DNA of 64,000 nucleotides from Antilocapra americana (GCA_007570785.1 ML660204.1:3275968-3339967); one strand, 5' to 3'; positions 32,191 to 42,884 are shown, counted from the first letter of the stretch. Numbers and translations: made by a program. The notes: generated by a model from the sequence alone, not told the origin.

Positions 32191-32334
32191 TTGCTACTTG
32201 CCAGGCCCAGGACCACAAGCCTAGAGTTCTTGTATGACTTAACTTACAGATAAGAGGTCTAAGGCTCAGAGAAGGGTGGAGTGGGGGCAGGGCAGAGCCC
32301 CAGCCGGGGTCCTCACCCCTGTGTCTTTTGTCTA
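32191..32334 (-). mobile_element. MIR-like relic
   Basis: Antisense MIR features: 'ttgccaggcccaggaccaca', 'ttacagataagaggtctaag', 'gctcagagaaggg'. Diverged and GC-rich at the right. Confidence 0.45.
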
Positions 32335-32335
32335 A

Positions 32336-32528
32336 GGCAGGGCTCTTAGCTGCAGCACTGGGGCTGGTAGCTCTCAGTGGCGGAGTGTCCTGTGCATGGT
32401 GGCATGTTTAGCAGCATCCTTGTCCTCTGTCCACTAGAGACAAGTAGCACCTCCCCAACTTGTAACAACCAAAGTGTCCCCTGCAGGTGAGGAGGATCAA
32501 AATCTTCCTGGCTGAGAACTATGGGTCT
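32336..32528 (-). mobile_element. MER5A-type hAT relic
   Basis: 'gcatgtttagcagcatcctt', 'cctctgtccactagagacaa', 'gtagcacctccccaac', 'tgtaacaaccaaagtgtccc', ending 'gctgagaact', the complement of MER5A. Confidence 0.75.
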
Positions 32529-32864
32529 ACACAAACCTCAGCAGGCAATGGATGAGGCAACTCCATGGTCCAGAGCCCCTCACCTCAAAATGGCTTTCTT
32601 GCCCTGCCCTGGGTACCACTGATGTCCTGGATAAGGATGCAGGTTTTGAATGTGGGCGGTGCCCCTCTGCCAGCTCACTCAGCCATGGCCCTTTGCCCCA
32701 CCCCAGCCTCCAGTTAGGTGCTTTAGAGAACAAGTACTCTAATAAACTTTTAAAAGATGAACTGAAAATCAACCTTCTGTAACTGGACACCTAAAGAATT
32801 AACAAGCAAAGGGAAGGAACCACGATACTGTAGTTTGTGCCAGAATGGTAATGATCTGTAAGTT
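32529..32864. other. Unique sequence
   Basis: No repeat or gene recognised; the complementary frames at 32552-32782 (plus) and 32527-32790 (minus) show no domain. Confidence 0.4.
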
Positions 32865-33122
32865 TCTGGAGCTGTAACAAAGTACCACAGACTGAGTGGC
32901 TTAAGCAATAGAAATTTATGGTCTCACAGTTCAGGAGGCTGCAGGTCTGAGATCCAGGTACTGGCAGAGTCGTGCTGCCTCTGAAGAGACACATCTGTTC
33001 CAGGCCTCTCCTCCCTGTCCTCCCCCACAGCTTCTGATGCTCCTGGGCCCAGGCAGCACTGCTCAAGTCTTCACACAGGGCTCTCCCTGTGTCCATAGGT
33101 CCCCTTTCTGTAAAAGGACATC
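32865..33122. mobile_element. Ancient dispersed repeat, part 1 (family uncertain)
   Basis: 'gagctgtaacaaagtaccac', 'agactgagtggcttaagcaa', 'tagaaatttatggtctcaca', 'gttcaggaggctg' is a common mammalian repeat text that resumes after the inserted SINE. I cannot name the family securely. Confidence 0.6.
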
Positions 33123-33420
33123 AGGGCTTCCCTGGTGGCTCAGTGGATAAGAATGCCAGGGCAGGGGACATGGGTTCCATCCCTGGTCCAGGAAGACTCC
33201 ACTTCCCATGGAGCAACTGAGCCTGCACACCACAACTATTGAACCTGGCTACTACACACAACCACTGAGCTATGACTTCTGGGCCCAAGCGCCAAAACCA
33301 CTGAAGTCTGCGCCCTGGAACCCGTGCTCCACAAGAGAAACCACTGCAAAAAGAAGACCCAGTGGAGTCATAAATAAAAAAAAATAAAAAAACTTAGAAT
33401 ATTAAAAAAAAGAGAGAGAG
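33123..33420 (+). mobile_element. Long CHR-type SINE
   Basis: 'gggcttccctggtggctcag', 'tggttccatccctggtccag', 'catggagcaactgagcctgc', 'tgaagtctgcgccctggaac', then an A-rich tail (ataaataaaaaaaaataaaa). Flanks 'gacatcag' and 'aacatcag' suggest a short TSD. Confidence 0.88.
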
Positions 33421-33575
33421 AACATCAGCCCTACTCAGCATGACCTCATCTTTATTTAACTAATTATGTCTGTAAACTCCTGTTCCCAAATACGGTCATG
33501 TTCTGCAAATCTGGGGGTTAGGACTTCAAATATGAATTTGGGGAGGGACATGATTCAAGCCTAATAAATGCAACT
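33421..33575. mobile_element. Ancient dispersed repeat, part 2
   Basis: Continues after the SINE: 'catgacctcatctttattta', 'tgttcccaaatacggtcatg', 'gggggttaggacttcaaata', 'tgaatttggggagggac'. Confidence 0.6.
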
Positions 33576-33779
33576 GCTAAAGGGCCTTAGCTTGTGACTA
33601 AGCCAGGTACACAGTCCTCTCCTGTGGCTTCTTGTTCCTCTACACAAATCCCTCTATGTCCGTAACCATTATTTCCTATCACCAGGGATTTGGTGAGCTG
33701 AGTACACCAAAGCTCAGAGAAGAGGAAGTATTTGTTCAGAGTTTGCACACTACTTAAAGGCAAAGAAAGTCTGTACCCC

Positions 33780-33827
33780 CGGGGGCCTCAGTTTCCCCTT
33801 CCATACCATAAAAGGGAGAAGATCATT
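33780..33827 (+). mobile_element. MIR relic
   Basis: 'ggcctcagtttccccttcca' and 'ataaaagggagaagatcat' match the MIR core; the following part is a tandem duplication. Confidence 0.6.
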
Positions 33828-33913
33828 GTCCCCACAGTGCAGGGCTGCTGTGGGAGTTGAAGGAGCTAAGGTCCCCAAAGTGCAGGGCCGCTGTGGGGAT
33901 CGAATGAGCTAAG
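33828..33913 (+). repeat. 43-bp tandem duplication
   Basis: Two head-to-tail copies of 43 bp, 33828-33870 and 33871-33913 (both start gtcccca and end gagctaag), differing at about seven positions. They duplicate the MIR 3' part and abut the Bov-tA insertion. Confidence 0.9.
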
Positions 33914-33920
33914 ATCCGTT

Positions 33921-34142
33921 GGGCTTCCCTGGTGGCTCAGAAGGTAAAGAATCCAACTGCAAGGCAGGAGACCTGCGTTTGATCCCTGGGTTGAGACGGT
34001 CCCCTGGAGTAGAGCATGGCAACCCGTTCCAGGTGTTCTTGCTGGAGAATCCCCATGGACAGAGGAGCCTGGCGGGCTGCAGTCCTCAAAGTCACAAAGA
34101 GTTGGACACACCTGTGCAGCGACTAAGCACAGTACAGCACAG
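33921..34142 (+). mobile_element. Bov-tA SINE
   Basis: 'gggcttccctggtggctcag', 'tgcgtttgatccctgggttg', 'atggacagaggagcctggcg', ending 'gcgactaagcacagtacagc'. Confidence 0.93.
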
Positions 34143-35049
34143 ATCTGTCACGTCGTTGGGGCTGTGTCTGAGCTGTAGTAAATGCTTGTTAAATCACACA
34201 TTTCTGCACAACCCAGAGCAGGAGGTCAATTTGAGAAGGCTGAGGCAACTCTGATGACCAGTGAGGTAGGCGGGCAGCCCACAGACACTGTGGGATCAGC
34301 CAGTGCACTTGGCTTGGCCCCTGGTGGGGTCCTGACATTTCAGTGTTGGAAGACTTCACACAAGAATGTAAATTCCTGATCATGTTTGAAGAATCCAGGC
34401 AATCTGGTATCTTTCCAGGGACCTTGGTCCACTGACTACATGGGAAGGTGTGTGTGTGAGCATGTGTGGGGCCCTCCTGGACCCTAACCTGTTATGGGGT
34501 TTGTGTAGCTCCTGCCCCCATTTCTTTGAAAACATCTGTGACTTCTGGAGCCCCACCCCCTAAGGGAGCTCTGGGCTGGGAAATAGTCGCTGGGTTCAGT
34601 AGGGCCACTCCTTCCAGCCCTCCACTCCAGGAGGTCGTGGAGGGACCCCAGCCCAGCCGGGCCTCACGGCACCGCTCACTCACCGGCCCAGGTAAGCCCC
34701 CCACCCTGAGGTGGGCACATTCAGCAAGGCATTCCAGCAACTCTAGACTTGCTTTTCTTCTCTTGAGTTTTCCCAGGCCCTCTCGGCTCTCGGTTCACAT
34801 ACGCTCGATTTTATCTCATCGTGACAGCAAAATGTGCAAAGGAATTTGGAGAATTAAAACCAAATGTTCAATGAGAGTGCTGCATGGAGGGGACCTGGCT
34901 CCCTTCCTGTAGGCGAAGGATCCGCACCGGGTTCTGCCAACAGCAGCTCGGGTCGGGCAGTGCTTACAGGTCCAGCGTGCCCCTGGGCATTGATGACAGA
35001 GGGGAGAAGTGGAATCCAAGCCTCCTGGAGCCACGAGGATGTTTAGAGA
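34143..35049. other. Unique, GC-richer sequence
   Basis: Contains a 148-codon plus frame (34466-34912) of low-complexity composition and a GT donor-like 'cccaggtaagcc' near 34688. Without an acceptor, homology or a partner exon I do not call an exon. 34780-34870 looks conserved by impression only. Confidence 0.4.
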
Positions 35050-35243
35050 TATCCTTGCATGGATAAAGAATATGCCTACAGTTCAGGAGACGCGGTTTGA
35101 TCCCTGGGTTGAGAAGATCCCCTGGAGGAGGCAGTGGTAACCCACTCCAGTATTCTTGCCTGGAAAATCCCATGAACACAGGAGCCTGATGGGCTACAGT
35201 CCAGGGGTCTCAAGGAGTCAGACATGACTGAGCGCTAACACTT
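35050..35243 (+). mobile_element. Bov-tA SINE, 5' head partly lost
   Basis: 'gataaagaatatgcctacag', 'gtttgatccctgggttgaga', 'cactccagtattcttgcctg', ending 'gactgagcgctaacac'. Confidence 0.9.
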
Positions 35244-35889
35244 TTTTCTTTGCAACTTTTACAGGTTTGAAAAGGAGACACTGAGACCCACATGATGAGG
35301 CTCATCCCGTGTCTCCCCACAAGGAAACTCTGTATGACTGAATCAGCTTCCTAGCTACTTCTTTCCTATTTTGTATGGGATTTTTTTTTTCCTCAGAGGA
35401 ATTTCTTTTAATCCAATTTTGCTCTAGGTTCAGACAGCTCTGTGTTAAATCTCCAGCTCTGCTGCAGAAGCTCCTGGAAAGATGGTTTGAACCATCCTTC
35501 ACATTGGTTTCTCCATCTGTTAATTGGGAAGAGTCATGCCACCCTAAGAAGGTGGTTCATGCTTCCATTCATGCTTTCAGGCAGGATGGGTTTGGCTGCA
35601 AATGACAGAGGACCCAAGAGCCTGTGGAGCTGAATGCTGGTTGTAGAGCATAAAGGACGCCTTGTCTGCCTGCAGGAACGTGTCATCTTTTAGCAAATAT
35701 TTACTGAGCATCTACTACATCCCAGGCATGGTCCTAGGCCCTGAGGATATGGATGCTGCTCTATAGTCATGCGATCAAGGAAACACGTCAAGTGCTTTTG
35801 TGTCTGAAACACAAGGTGGCCACAGTGGAAGCCAGGAGGCCAGGCTGAAGGGAAAGTAGGACTGAGAAGGGGGGCCCTTGGATTAAGCC
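35244..35889. other. Unique sequence
   Basis: 35692-35760 ('aatatttactgagcatctac', 'catcccaggcatggtcctag') resembles an ancient MIR/L2-class repeat. No gene seen. Confidence 0.4.
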
Positions 35890-35984
35890 AAAGGTTCTCA
35901 GCCATGGGTAACCCCGTCCCCACCCCTGACATTTGGCAACAACTGGAGTCATTTCTGATTGTCAGAATTCAAGGGTGGGTGGTG
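35890..35984 (+). mobile_element. MER5A-type hAT, part 1
   Basis: 'aaaggttctcagccatgggt', 'cccacccctgacatttggca', 'actggagtcatttctgattg' match the MER5A 5' half. Split by a CHR SINE. Confidence 0.75.
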
Positions 35985-36171
35985 TTTACCTGTGGTCCAG
36001 TGGTTAAGACTCTGTGCTCCCAAAGCAAGGGGCAAGGGTTCAATCCCTGGTCTGGGAATAAAGAAGATCCCACATACCACAGCTAGACAGGCTTGAGAGC
36101 CACAATAAAGACCCAGTGCAGCCCAAATAAATAATAAACAAGCACATTAAAAAAAGTTTTAAAAAATTATG
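35985..36171 (+). mobile_element. CHR-type SINE inside MER5A
   Basis: 'tggtccagtggttaagactc', 'ggttcaatccctggtctggg', 'gcagcccaaataaataataa', A-rich tail. An 8-bp duplication gggtggtg lies at 35977-35984 and 36172-36179. The usual leading 'gggacttccc' is absent. Confidence 0.85.
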
Positions 36172-36340
36172 GGGTGGTGAGCATTGCTACTGGCATCTAG
36201 TGGGTAGACACCAGAGTTGGTTGGCTGGGGCTGAAGGAAGAGAGCTGCTAAATATCCTGCAGAGTCCAGGACAGCCCCTGCCACAGAGAATGAACCTGCT
36301 CATCTCACTAGTGCTAGAGGTGAGAAATCTGGCCTGGGGA
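36172..36340 (+). mobile_element. MER5A-type hAT, part 2
   Basis: 'tgctactggcatctagtggg', 'tagacaccagagttg', 'gctgctaaatatcctgcaga', 'ccaggacagcccctgccac', ending 'gagaaatctgg'. Confidence 0.75.
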
Positions 36341-37145
36341 AGTAACAGTGCGGATGATGAGAAGGAGCAAATTCGAGGGAGAATTTCTAGTTGAAATAAA
36401 TGAGACCAGGGCTGTGGGCACCTCTCCGGGTTTGCATCTGAGTTGTGTCTGTGTGCTTGGATCGCTTGCTTCTTCTTTGCCTCCACCCTCCTTTCTTGCA
36501 GGAACATACCATCTGCAGGAGCTATAGGAGCAAAGCCCCCAAGACCCTCCCATCTTGGCTCCTGCTACGACAGTGGCCGGCCCCGAGCCCAATTTGGAGT
36601 CAGAGGGGAACAGATAGCATCCAGCATCTTTAAGAATCAAACTCAGCTCTTGTTTTTCAGGTTGTTGTTTTTTTTTAAATGGAGGCAGGAGGGCAGTCGA
36701 GAGCTTATTAAGTAAAATCCTGAGCTTTCCATTCACATGAAAAGGTGCTGTGTCTCTCTTGAAATGCGTGTGCACCTTTGCTGAAGGAAAGACAGGGAGG
36801 GAAGCCCAGAAACTATATTCCTGGGAGAGGCTAAAAACTTTCTTATTAATTCCTCCAAAGATGTGAACCCAAACAGCCACTAAATACCCAACCCAGAGCT
36901 AAGAAAACTCATTAAGTGGCTTTTAAGAAAAGAAAAATAAACGGGCACACCCCAAACAGGAAATACACCCATTCAATGGAGGCTTTGGTAGATGGCATCT
37001 TGGTCTGGCACCAGAAAGCAGAACCTTGGCCCCAGTGCTGTGATATGTAACATATCCACACCTGACAAATAACTCCATTCACTAACTCACTGTTCCCTTG
37101 GTGATGGTGTCCCAGGCTGCAGGCAGAAGGCTGGTGGTACAGAGC
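36341..37145. other. Unique sequence
   Basis: T-rich run near 36668-36678. 36690-36780 looks slowly evolving by impression. The 188-codon minus frame 36314-36880 enters MER5A sequence and shows no domain. Confidence 0.4.
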
Positions 37146-37284
37146 AGGATGGTTGGATAACAGCACTGATTCAATGGACATGAACTTGGACAAACTCCAG
37201 GAGATGGTGAGGGACAGGGAGGCCTGGAGTGCTGCAGTCCCTGGGGTCACAAAAAGTCGGTCATGACTCAGTGAATGAACGACA
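37146..37284 (+). mobile_element. BovB LINE 3'-end fragment
   Basis: 'ggatggttggataacagcac', 'tgattcaatggacatgaac', 'aaactccaggagatggtgag', 'gggtcacaaaaagtcggtca', 'tgactcagtgaatgaac'. Confidence 0.85.
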
Positions 37285-37409
37285 GAGCAGGAGTGACCAG
37301 TCCCTGTCCTCATGGAGTGTCAATTTATCCATCATTCTCTTACCGCCTGACTTATGACTCTGAGAAACCCCCTTGCTCATGCAACTGACTACTTATGTCT
37401 TTCCTGTCT

Positions 37410-37870
37410 CCCTCCATTGTGGAAGGCAGACTCCAGGATGGTCCCAATGGCCCGCACCTCCTGATGGTCACACCCTTGTGAGAAGTCCTCTCTGTGAGTG
37501 TGGACTGTCCCAGTCCTGCACTTCTAACCAGCAGCAGACAGAAAAGGGGATAGATGTCATTTCTAGGGTTAGGTTACAAAAGACTGTGACTTCTGTCTCC
37601 TGCCAAACTCTCTCTGTGGCCTTCCCACCTTGCACACTTTGAGGAAGGCAGAGGAAGCCTCTGCCATGATGCAGAGGTCCACAGGACAAGGAGTTGAAGG
37701 CAGCTTCTAGCCAACACCCTGAAAAGCCATGATGAGCATCATCTAGCAACCTCTGGGCAACTGGATCCTGCCAACAACCACTGAAAGAGCTCCAAGTGAA
37801 TCCTTCCCCAGCCGAGCATGCAGATGAGATTTCATCCCGGCTGACACCTTGATCACAGCCTTGTAACGCA
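37410..37870 (+). mobile_element. Ancient LTR-type repeat (MaLR/ERVL-like)
   Basis: Ordered text of a common mammalian LTR-like repeat: 'atggtcacacccttgtgaga', 'aggttacaaaagactgtgac', 'gcaactggatcctgccaaca', 'gaatccttccccagccgagc', 'tgacaccttgatcacagcc'. The exact family is not certain. Confidence 0.55.
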
Positions 37871-38006
37871 CTTACTTCCTTTCTGCTAGATCGTTCCCTC
37901 AGACTGGAAGGCACCCACCACCCAACTCCAGCTGCCTTCTGCTCACTTCCTTCAGGTCCCAGCTCAATCTTCATTTCTTTAGATGAACTTCACAGGAACC
38001 CTCCCT
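37871..38006 (+). mobile_element. L2 3'-end relic
   Basis: 'agactggaaggcacccacc', 'ctcacttccttcaggtccca', 'gctcaatcttcatttcttta', 'gaaccctccctggg' fit the L2 3' end. Confidence 0.55.
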
Positions 38007-38089
38007 GGGAGTTCCCTGGTGGTCCAGTGGTTATGATCCCACATTTTCACTGCAGAGGGCGTGGGTTTGATCTCTGGTCAGAGAACTAA
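38007..38089 (+). mobile_element. CHR-type SINE, part 1
   Basis: 'gggagttccctggtggtcca', 'gtgggtttgatctctggtca', 'gagaactaa', then broken by a Bov-tA. Confidence 0.88.
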
Positions 38090-38305
38090 GCTTCCCTGGT
38101 GGCTCAGATGGTAAACAAGTCTGCCTGCAATGCGAGAGACCCAGGTTCAATCCCTGAATCGGGAAGATTCCCCTGGTGGAGGGCATGGCAACCCACTCCA
38201 GTATTCTTGCCTGGAGAATCCCATGGACAGAGGAGCCTAGAGGGCTACAGTCCATGGGGTCGCAGAGTCAGACACAACTGAGTGACTAACACTTTCACTT
38301 TCAGG
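38090..38305 (+). mobile_element. Bov-tA SINE inside CHR SINE
   Basis: Nearly consensus: 'gcttccctggtggctcagat', 'ggttcaatccctgaatcggg', 'ccagtattcttgcctggaga', ending 'gtgactaacactttcacttt'. The host repeat continues after it. Confidence 0.94.
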
Positions 38306-38376
38306 GAAGCCAAGATTCCCACATGCTACCCTTGGCCAAAAGTAAATAAATAAAAGCTTAAAAAAATAAAATAAAG
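38306..38376 (+). mobile_element. CHR-type SINE, part 2
   Basis: 'agccaagattcccacatgct', 'cttggccaaaagtaaataaa', A-rich tail. Joins part 1 across the Bov-tA. Confidence 0.82.
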
Positions 38377-38560
38377 CCTGGGCTCCACTCACCCACAGGG
38401 AACCATAACCTTGTCCTACCTTCACTGGCAGATGCCAAGAGCTGACGCTATCTTTAACAGAAGGCAGGAAGTTGGTGTCATCCTACCACCAGAGGAAGAT
38501 TCAGAGAGAGAATGAGCTTTAGTTGCCATGACAACTTCAGTGTCAAAGCTCTGTCTACAG

Positions 38561-38562
<2 letters not shown>

Positions 38563-38591
<29 letters not shown>
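38563..38591 (+). repeat. (GT)14 microsatellite
   Basis: An uninterrupted GT run of 29 nt, likely length-polymorphic. Confidence 0.97.
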
Positions 38592-38594
<3 letters not shown>

Positions 38595-38881
38595 TCGGGG
38601 ATGGGGAAATGAGTACTCTTGAGTTCAGTCAAGAGTATTGAGACAATGAGAAGGGATATGAGCCAAGTCTATTGGATCTTGAAGAGTGTTAAAGGGTGAA
38701 TGTGAACTTGTTTCACAAATCCTGAAATACTCAACCCCAGGGGCTTGGTTTGAAGATAAATAACTGTCAAGTAGCAATCTCACAAAAGCCAATATTTAAG
38801 AGAGGCTTGAAACAGAATACTCCCAGTTGGGGGAGGCAGCACCTTGGCAGAAAGGAGGCAGGTGTTGGAAATGCAGATGAA

Positions 38882-38933
38882 ATTTTATTTTTCATTTTAA
38901 CTTTTTATTTTATATTAGAGTATAGACAATTCC
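38882..38933 (-). mobile_element. L1 3' UTR, part 1
   Basis: 'aactttttattttatattag', 'agtatagacaa' begins the antisense L1 3' UTR that resumes at 39059. Confidence 0.6.
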
Positions 38934-39058
38934 CTGGGGAAGGAGATGGCAATCCACTCCAGTATTCTTGCCTGGAAAATCCCATGGACAGAGGAGCCTG
39001 GCAGGCTACAGTCCACGGGGTCACAAAGAGTTGGACATGACTGAGTGCGTAACACACA
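38934..39058 (+). mobile_element. Bov-tA SINE body inside L1
   Basis: 'ggggaaggagatggcaatcc', 'actccagtattcttgcctgg', 'ggagcctggcaggctacagt', ending 'gactgagtgcgtaacacac'. The head is absent. Confidence 0.92.
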
Positions 39059-39335
39059 GTCGATTAACAATGTTGCGATAGTTTCAGGTGGACAGGAAAG
39101 TGACTCAGCCATACATTTACATATATCCATTCTCCCCCAAACTCTCCCTCTCCCATCCATAACATTGTGCAGAGTTCCCTATGCTATATAGTAGGTCCTT
39201 ATTGGCTCTCCATTTTAAATATTTTGCAGTGTGTACATGTTGATCCCGGACTCTATAACTATCTCTTTCCTCCTCCTTTCCCCTCAGCAGCCATAAGTTC
39301 ATTCTCCAAATCTGTGAGTCTGTAGCGGATGAAAT
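39059..39335 (-). mobile_element. L1 3' UTR, part 2
   Basis: 'acaatgttgcgatagtttca', 'ggtggacaggaaagtgactc', 'gtgcagagttccctatgcta', 'gcagccataagttcattctc': cetartiodactyl L1 3' UTR in antisense, continuing from before the SINE. Confidence 0.8.
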
Positions 39336-39344
39336 TTTAGGTCC

Positions 39345-39458
39345 CTGACTCTACCTCTTATTATCAACTTGGCTTTGGGCAAGTGACTCAGGTTCTCCAA
39401 ATCTGTTTCTACACCTGTAAAATGCAGATAATCAGAATACCTCCTACCTAAGTTAATA
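39345..39458 (+). mobile_element. MIR SINE relic
   Basis: 'ctttgggcaagtgactcagg', 'ttctccaaatctgtttctac', 'cctgtaaaatgcagataatc' match the MIR core. Confidence 0.7.
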
Positions 39459-39687
39459 GGGGTGGGGTGGGGCCAAGTGCATGGCAAGGAATGGCCTGTG
39501 CAAAGGCCCTGTGGGGACTTGAGAAGAGTTCTCTCAATGAACCACAGGGAGGCCAGAGAGCTTGGAGAGGGAGGGAGATCATGAGAGATAAGCCAGCGGG
39601 GTGGGCAGGAGCTAGACCACGAAGGGTCACACGGGGCATGGCAGTGGAGGACGCTGGAGGGTTAATCTGCATCCTAAGAACACAGAT

Positions 39688-39862
39688 CTCAAAGTATGGA
39701 ACTGGCACTAGCATCTTGGCACTTGTTAGAAACGCAAATTCTTGGTCTCTACCCCAGACCTACTGAGCAAGACATTCTAGAAGCAGGACCCAGCAAACAA
39801 TGTTTTCCCAAGCTCTCCAGTGCATCAGTTTGATGCACACTCAGTTTGCAAACCATTGTTAA
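39688..39862 (+). mobile_element. MER20-type hAT relic
   Basis: 'ctcaaagtatggaactggca', 'cttgttagaaacgcaaattc', 'accccagacctactgagcaa', 'gatgcacactcagtttgc' match MER20 in order. Confidence 0.8.
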
Positions 39863-40739
39863 GAGCAACAGGAAATGGTTAACGTATTTTAGGCAAGGCA
39901 GTGAAGGGTCCATTTCCGTTGTAGAAGTCTCTCGTGTGTCTTGTTTAGTTCTGCTGGTTGTATGTCACCGTTGCTCAAAGAACAAGAAGGATGAATAGGT
40001 AGGTTTGGAGATAAAATACAGGACAGGACAACTCATTCAATCAGAATTTCAGGTCAACAACATATACTTTTGTAGGGTAGAATGTCCCATTATATGTGTT
40101 ATATTTTACCCAGCAACACAACCACAATCACCAAATGTGGAGCCCTGGGAACTCCAGGCTTTGAGCAATGACTGTTTCCTTGGACCCTTCAGGAAGATGG
40201 GAGTCATCTTTGCGATGTGCTCATTGATACAATTACTCAGGGCACCATCACTTCCAGGAGAATGGTCTCAGCCTCTGCAAACTGACTCACACTGAACGGA
40301 TTAGTTTCAGAAAAAGAAATAATAAAAAATGACTGAGTGGTTGTTTATTGCTGGGCTGTTTCAGTCACCTCCCGTGTTGCAGTCACTTGATTCACAGCTT
40401 TTTGCTGGGTGAGGAGTTGTGTTCCGCTGCCTTCATCTGCCGAGCCCTTCTCACCTGCTGGGGCACCTGTGAAGTTGTTGATGTTGCACTCTCCACAGCG
40501 AGGCTGGCACGGCTTCAAGGGGCTTTGGTCCTCCTTGCAGACCCACCCTGGACAGTGGGCCATGCAGTTCCCCACTGAGATTCTGTTTTCCACCAATCAG
40601 CCAGGCTAAATACACAGTGCCCTCTCAGAATCTCAGTTTTCACCTAGTTTTCCAGGTCAAACTAATCTGGCTGCTTTCCATTCAGGGCTCACTCTCATGA
40701 GCAGGATTCATAAAGCTTTGGAAGAAGACAGGCTGACAT
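39863..40739. other. Unique sequence
   Basis: No repeat recognised. Complementary open frames around 40345-40609 share the same DNA on both strands and have no domain. Confidence 0.45.
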
Positions 40740-40885
40740 CTGAATGTTGGCTCCCCTGCTTCCTGGCTAGGAGAACTTGCACCAATTCCTTTTTCCCACT
40801 GAGCCTCAGTTTCCTGTTCTGTAAAATGGGAATTATAGGAAGAATAGCCCCTCATTATAATGTCACTGTGAGATTTTAATAAAGA
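40740..40885 (+). mobile_element. MIR SINE relic
   Basis: 'agcctcagtttcctgttctg', 'taaaatgggaattataggaa', 'tgtcactgtgagattttaat' match MIR. Confidence 0.75.
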
Positions 40886-41482
40886 GATTAAAATCTTAGT
40901 ACAGGAGCACCAGAAGGGGCCTGAGGGTGAGGCCCTCCTTTTGTGGGGTGGGTCACAACTAAGCACCTGGATGAGGAACACTGAAGTGAAACCATCCAGA
41001 TGGGATATAGGCTTTAGGAAACTGCTGGTAAAATGCTAGGACACCCCGAAAATGATTGCAGCTTATTCTGGTTTCAGACAATAGGAGGGAGATGAGGGCG
41101 AGGAAAGAAAAGGGAAATATCTTTAGCAAGAAACAAATAAAATCTTGTTTCTGTGCTTCTGAAGATCTATGTCAACTAATCTTCTCTTCCAGTTGGCATT
41201 TCCTTTTATGTGCTTTGTGTTTTAATATCTTGGGATTATAAACCTGTTGATGGTGCCAAAATCAATCTCATCGGTGCCTGCCATTTCTAGCTGCTAATTT
41301 CTTTTCCCTCTGAAGTTGTGTTGCTTTGATGTTATTTTATTCCATGACATCAAATAACTTCCTTCACCATACATTATGGAATATCCATTTGCTTCTTTCC
41401 CCAGAAAAATAAAATGAATATTACTTTAATCTTTTGTAAGAAGTGTATGTTCATGTTGTAGTTAGGGGCAATAAAGAAAGGA
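40886..41482. other. Unique sequence
   Basis: AT-rich toward the right; no repeat or gene recognised. Confidence 0.45.
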
Positions 41483-41615
41483 GGGACTTCCCTGGTGATT
41501 TGGTGGTTAAAAGTCTGCACTGCCAAAGCAGGGGGTGCAGGTTCGATCCCTGGCCAGGGAACAAGATCCCACATGCCTCATGGCCAAAAAATTGGAAAAA
41601 TTAATAAATAAAAGA
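41483..41615 (+). mobile_element. CHR-type SINE
   Basis: 'gggacttccctggtgatttg', 'caggttcgatccctggccag', 'ggaacaagatcccacatgcc', then a (taaa) tail. Complete short unit. Confidence 0.9.
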
Positions 41616-42884
41616 GAGACAGGAAAAGACACTTTAAAACAACATTTTTGTTCCTGATTATTATCTAAAGTTAAAGGTTTTTAAAGTAGAAATTTGGAAA
41701 ATAAAGATATAAAAAAAAGAAAAGAAATATTGCACTGTATATAGATAATTACCATTAAGATAATATTTCCTTCTATTCTCTAACACACACACACACACCA
41801 CATTTGAGATGTAATTATATAAACTCCCTTCATTACTTACAGTTTAGAGTGTAGGTTTTAATCATTTAATTTCAAGCCATGAGAATTTTCCCACGTCATT
41901 TTTTCTTCCTGGAAAACAGTGACTTCTGGGGTTGCACAACAGCCCTTGCCATCCTGTGGTTTTGTCATAATTGACCCTTCCCCCCTCACTGGGCATTTAG
42001 GTTGTTTCTAGCTTTGCACCATCACGTGCTGCTCCCTGGATGTATTTGCCTCCAAATTTGTGCCCACATTTCTGATTATGGCCTAAGGACAGATTTTTCA
42101 GGCTCTGAGTCTAAAGAAAATGGGTCTATTTTAAAGCTAAAATTAATTAAACATGAATCTTCTTCTAATCTTTTGTTGGTGCTTGTAAAGCTGGTGGGAA
42201 TTTCTGAGGTGGAGTAGAACAGGGAATTAAGGAGGAGGACAGGGTTAGGATTCTCTCTGGAAATCTGGTAATTTATCTACAGCGGGGAAAGGAGAACAGG
42301 AACCGTGGCTCTACCTGAAACATCTGTGTCTATATCACAGCAGCCAACACAAACTTTGGTGCAATGAAACCACAAAGCTCCTCGTCAGTGCCCAATGTGA
42401 AAACAAGACAGTGCCAGCTTGCCGGAGATGTTCTGGGGCCGGTGGATTCCATGCCCAGAAGAACACGACGCGCTCACCATTGCGACATGTCCACCTGGAC
42501 TGTCCTCATGGTGGTGCTCCGTCTGTCCCTGCCTCCGATCCTTCTGCCTGAGCTGTAAACTCAGCCCAAACCCAAGAGCCCGTGGCAACTGTCCCAGGAT
42601 TCAGCCGGTTGCAATTTGGAATGGGTTGAACGCTGATTTTTATCTCCCGTGAATAATGGCAGGTTTTCTGGGATGAAAGGGAATCTCAGGGGTGAGACTG
42701 CCGACTTGGGAGCATGACGTGCTCATGTCCTGGCATGCAGCGCCCTGCCCTGCTGCCCAAGACCCCTGCTCAGGGCACCGGGGCCTCTGAAGTCACCTTG
42801 AACACCAGACGCGGTTCCCAAGCCTGATGCCACCTCCAGTTGCCACCCCTGAGAAAGACGGTAAGATTAGCACATGCTTCAAAC
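41616..42884. other. Unique sequence with a possible old repeat
   Basis: A short (ac)n at 41783-41798. 41870-42110 ('cactgggcatttaggttgtt', 'tctagctttgcaccatcac') resembles an ancient dispersed repeat. The 42360-42600 frames lack domains. Confidence 0.4.

Noticed and set aside
34466..34912. 148-codon plus-strand frame with a donor-like cccag/gtaagcc inside
   Set aside because: Low-complexity Pro/Ser-rich composition, no acceptor, no recognisable domain, and an unrelated minus frame is open across part of it.
36314..36880. 188-codon minus-strand frame
   Set aside because: It ends inside MER5A sequence and shows no motif; length alone is weak in GC-rich DNA.
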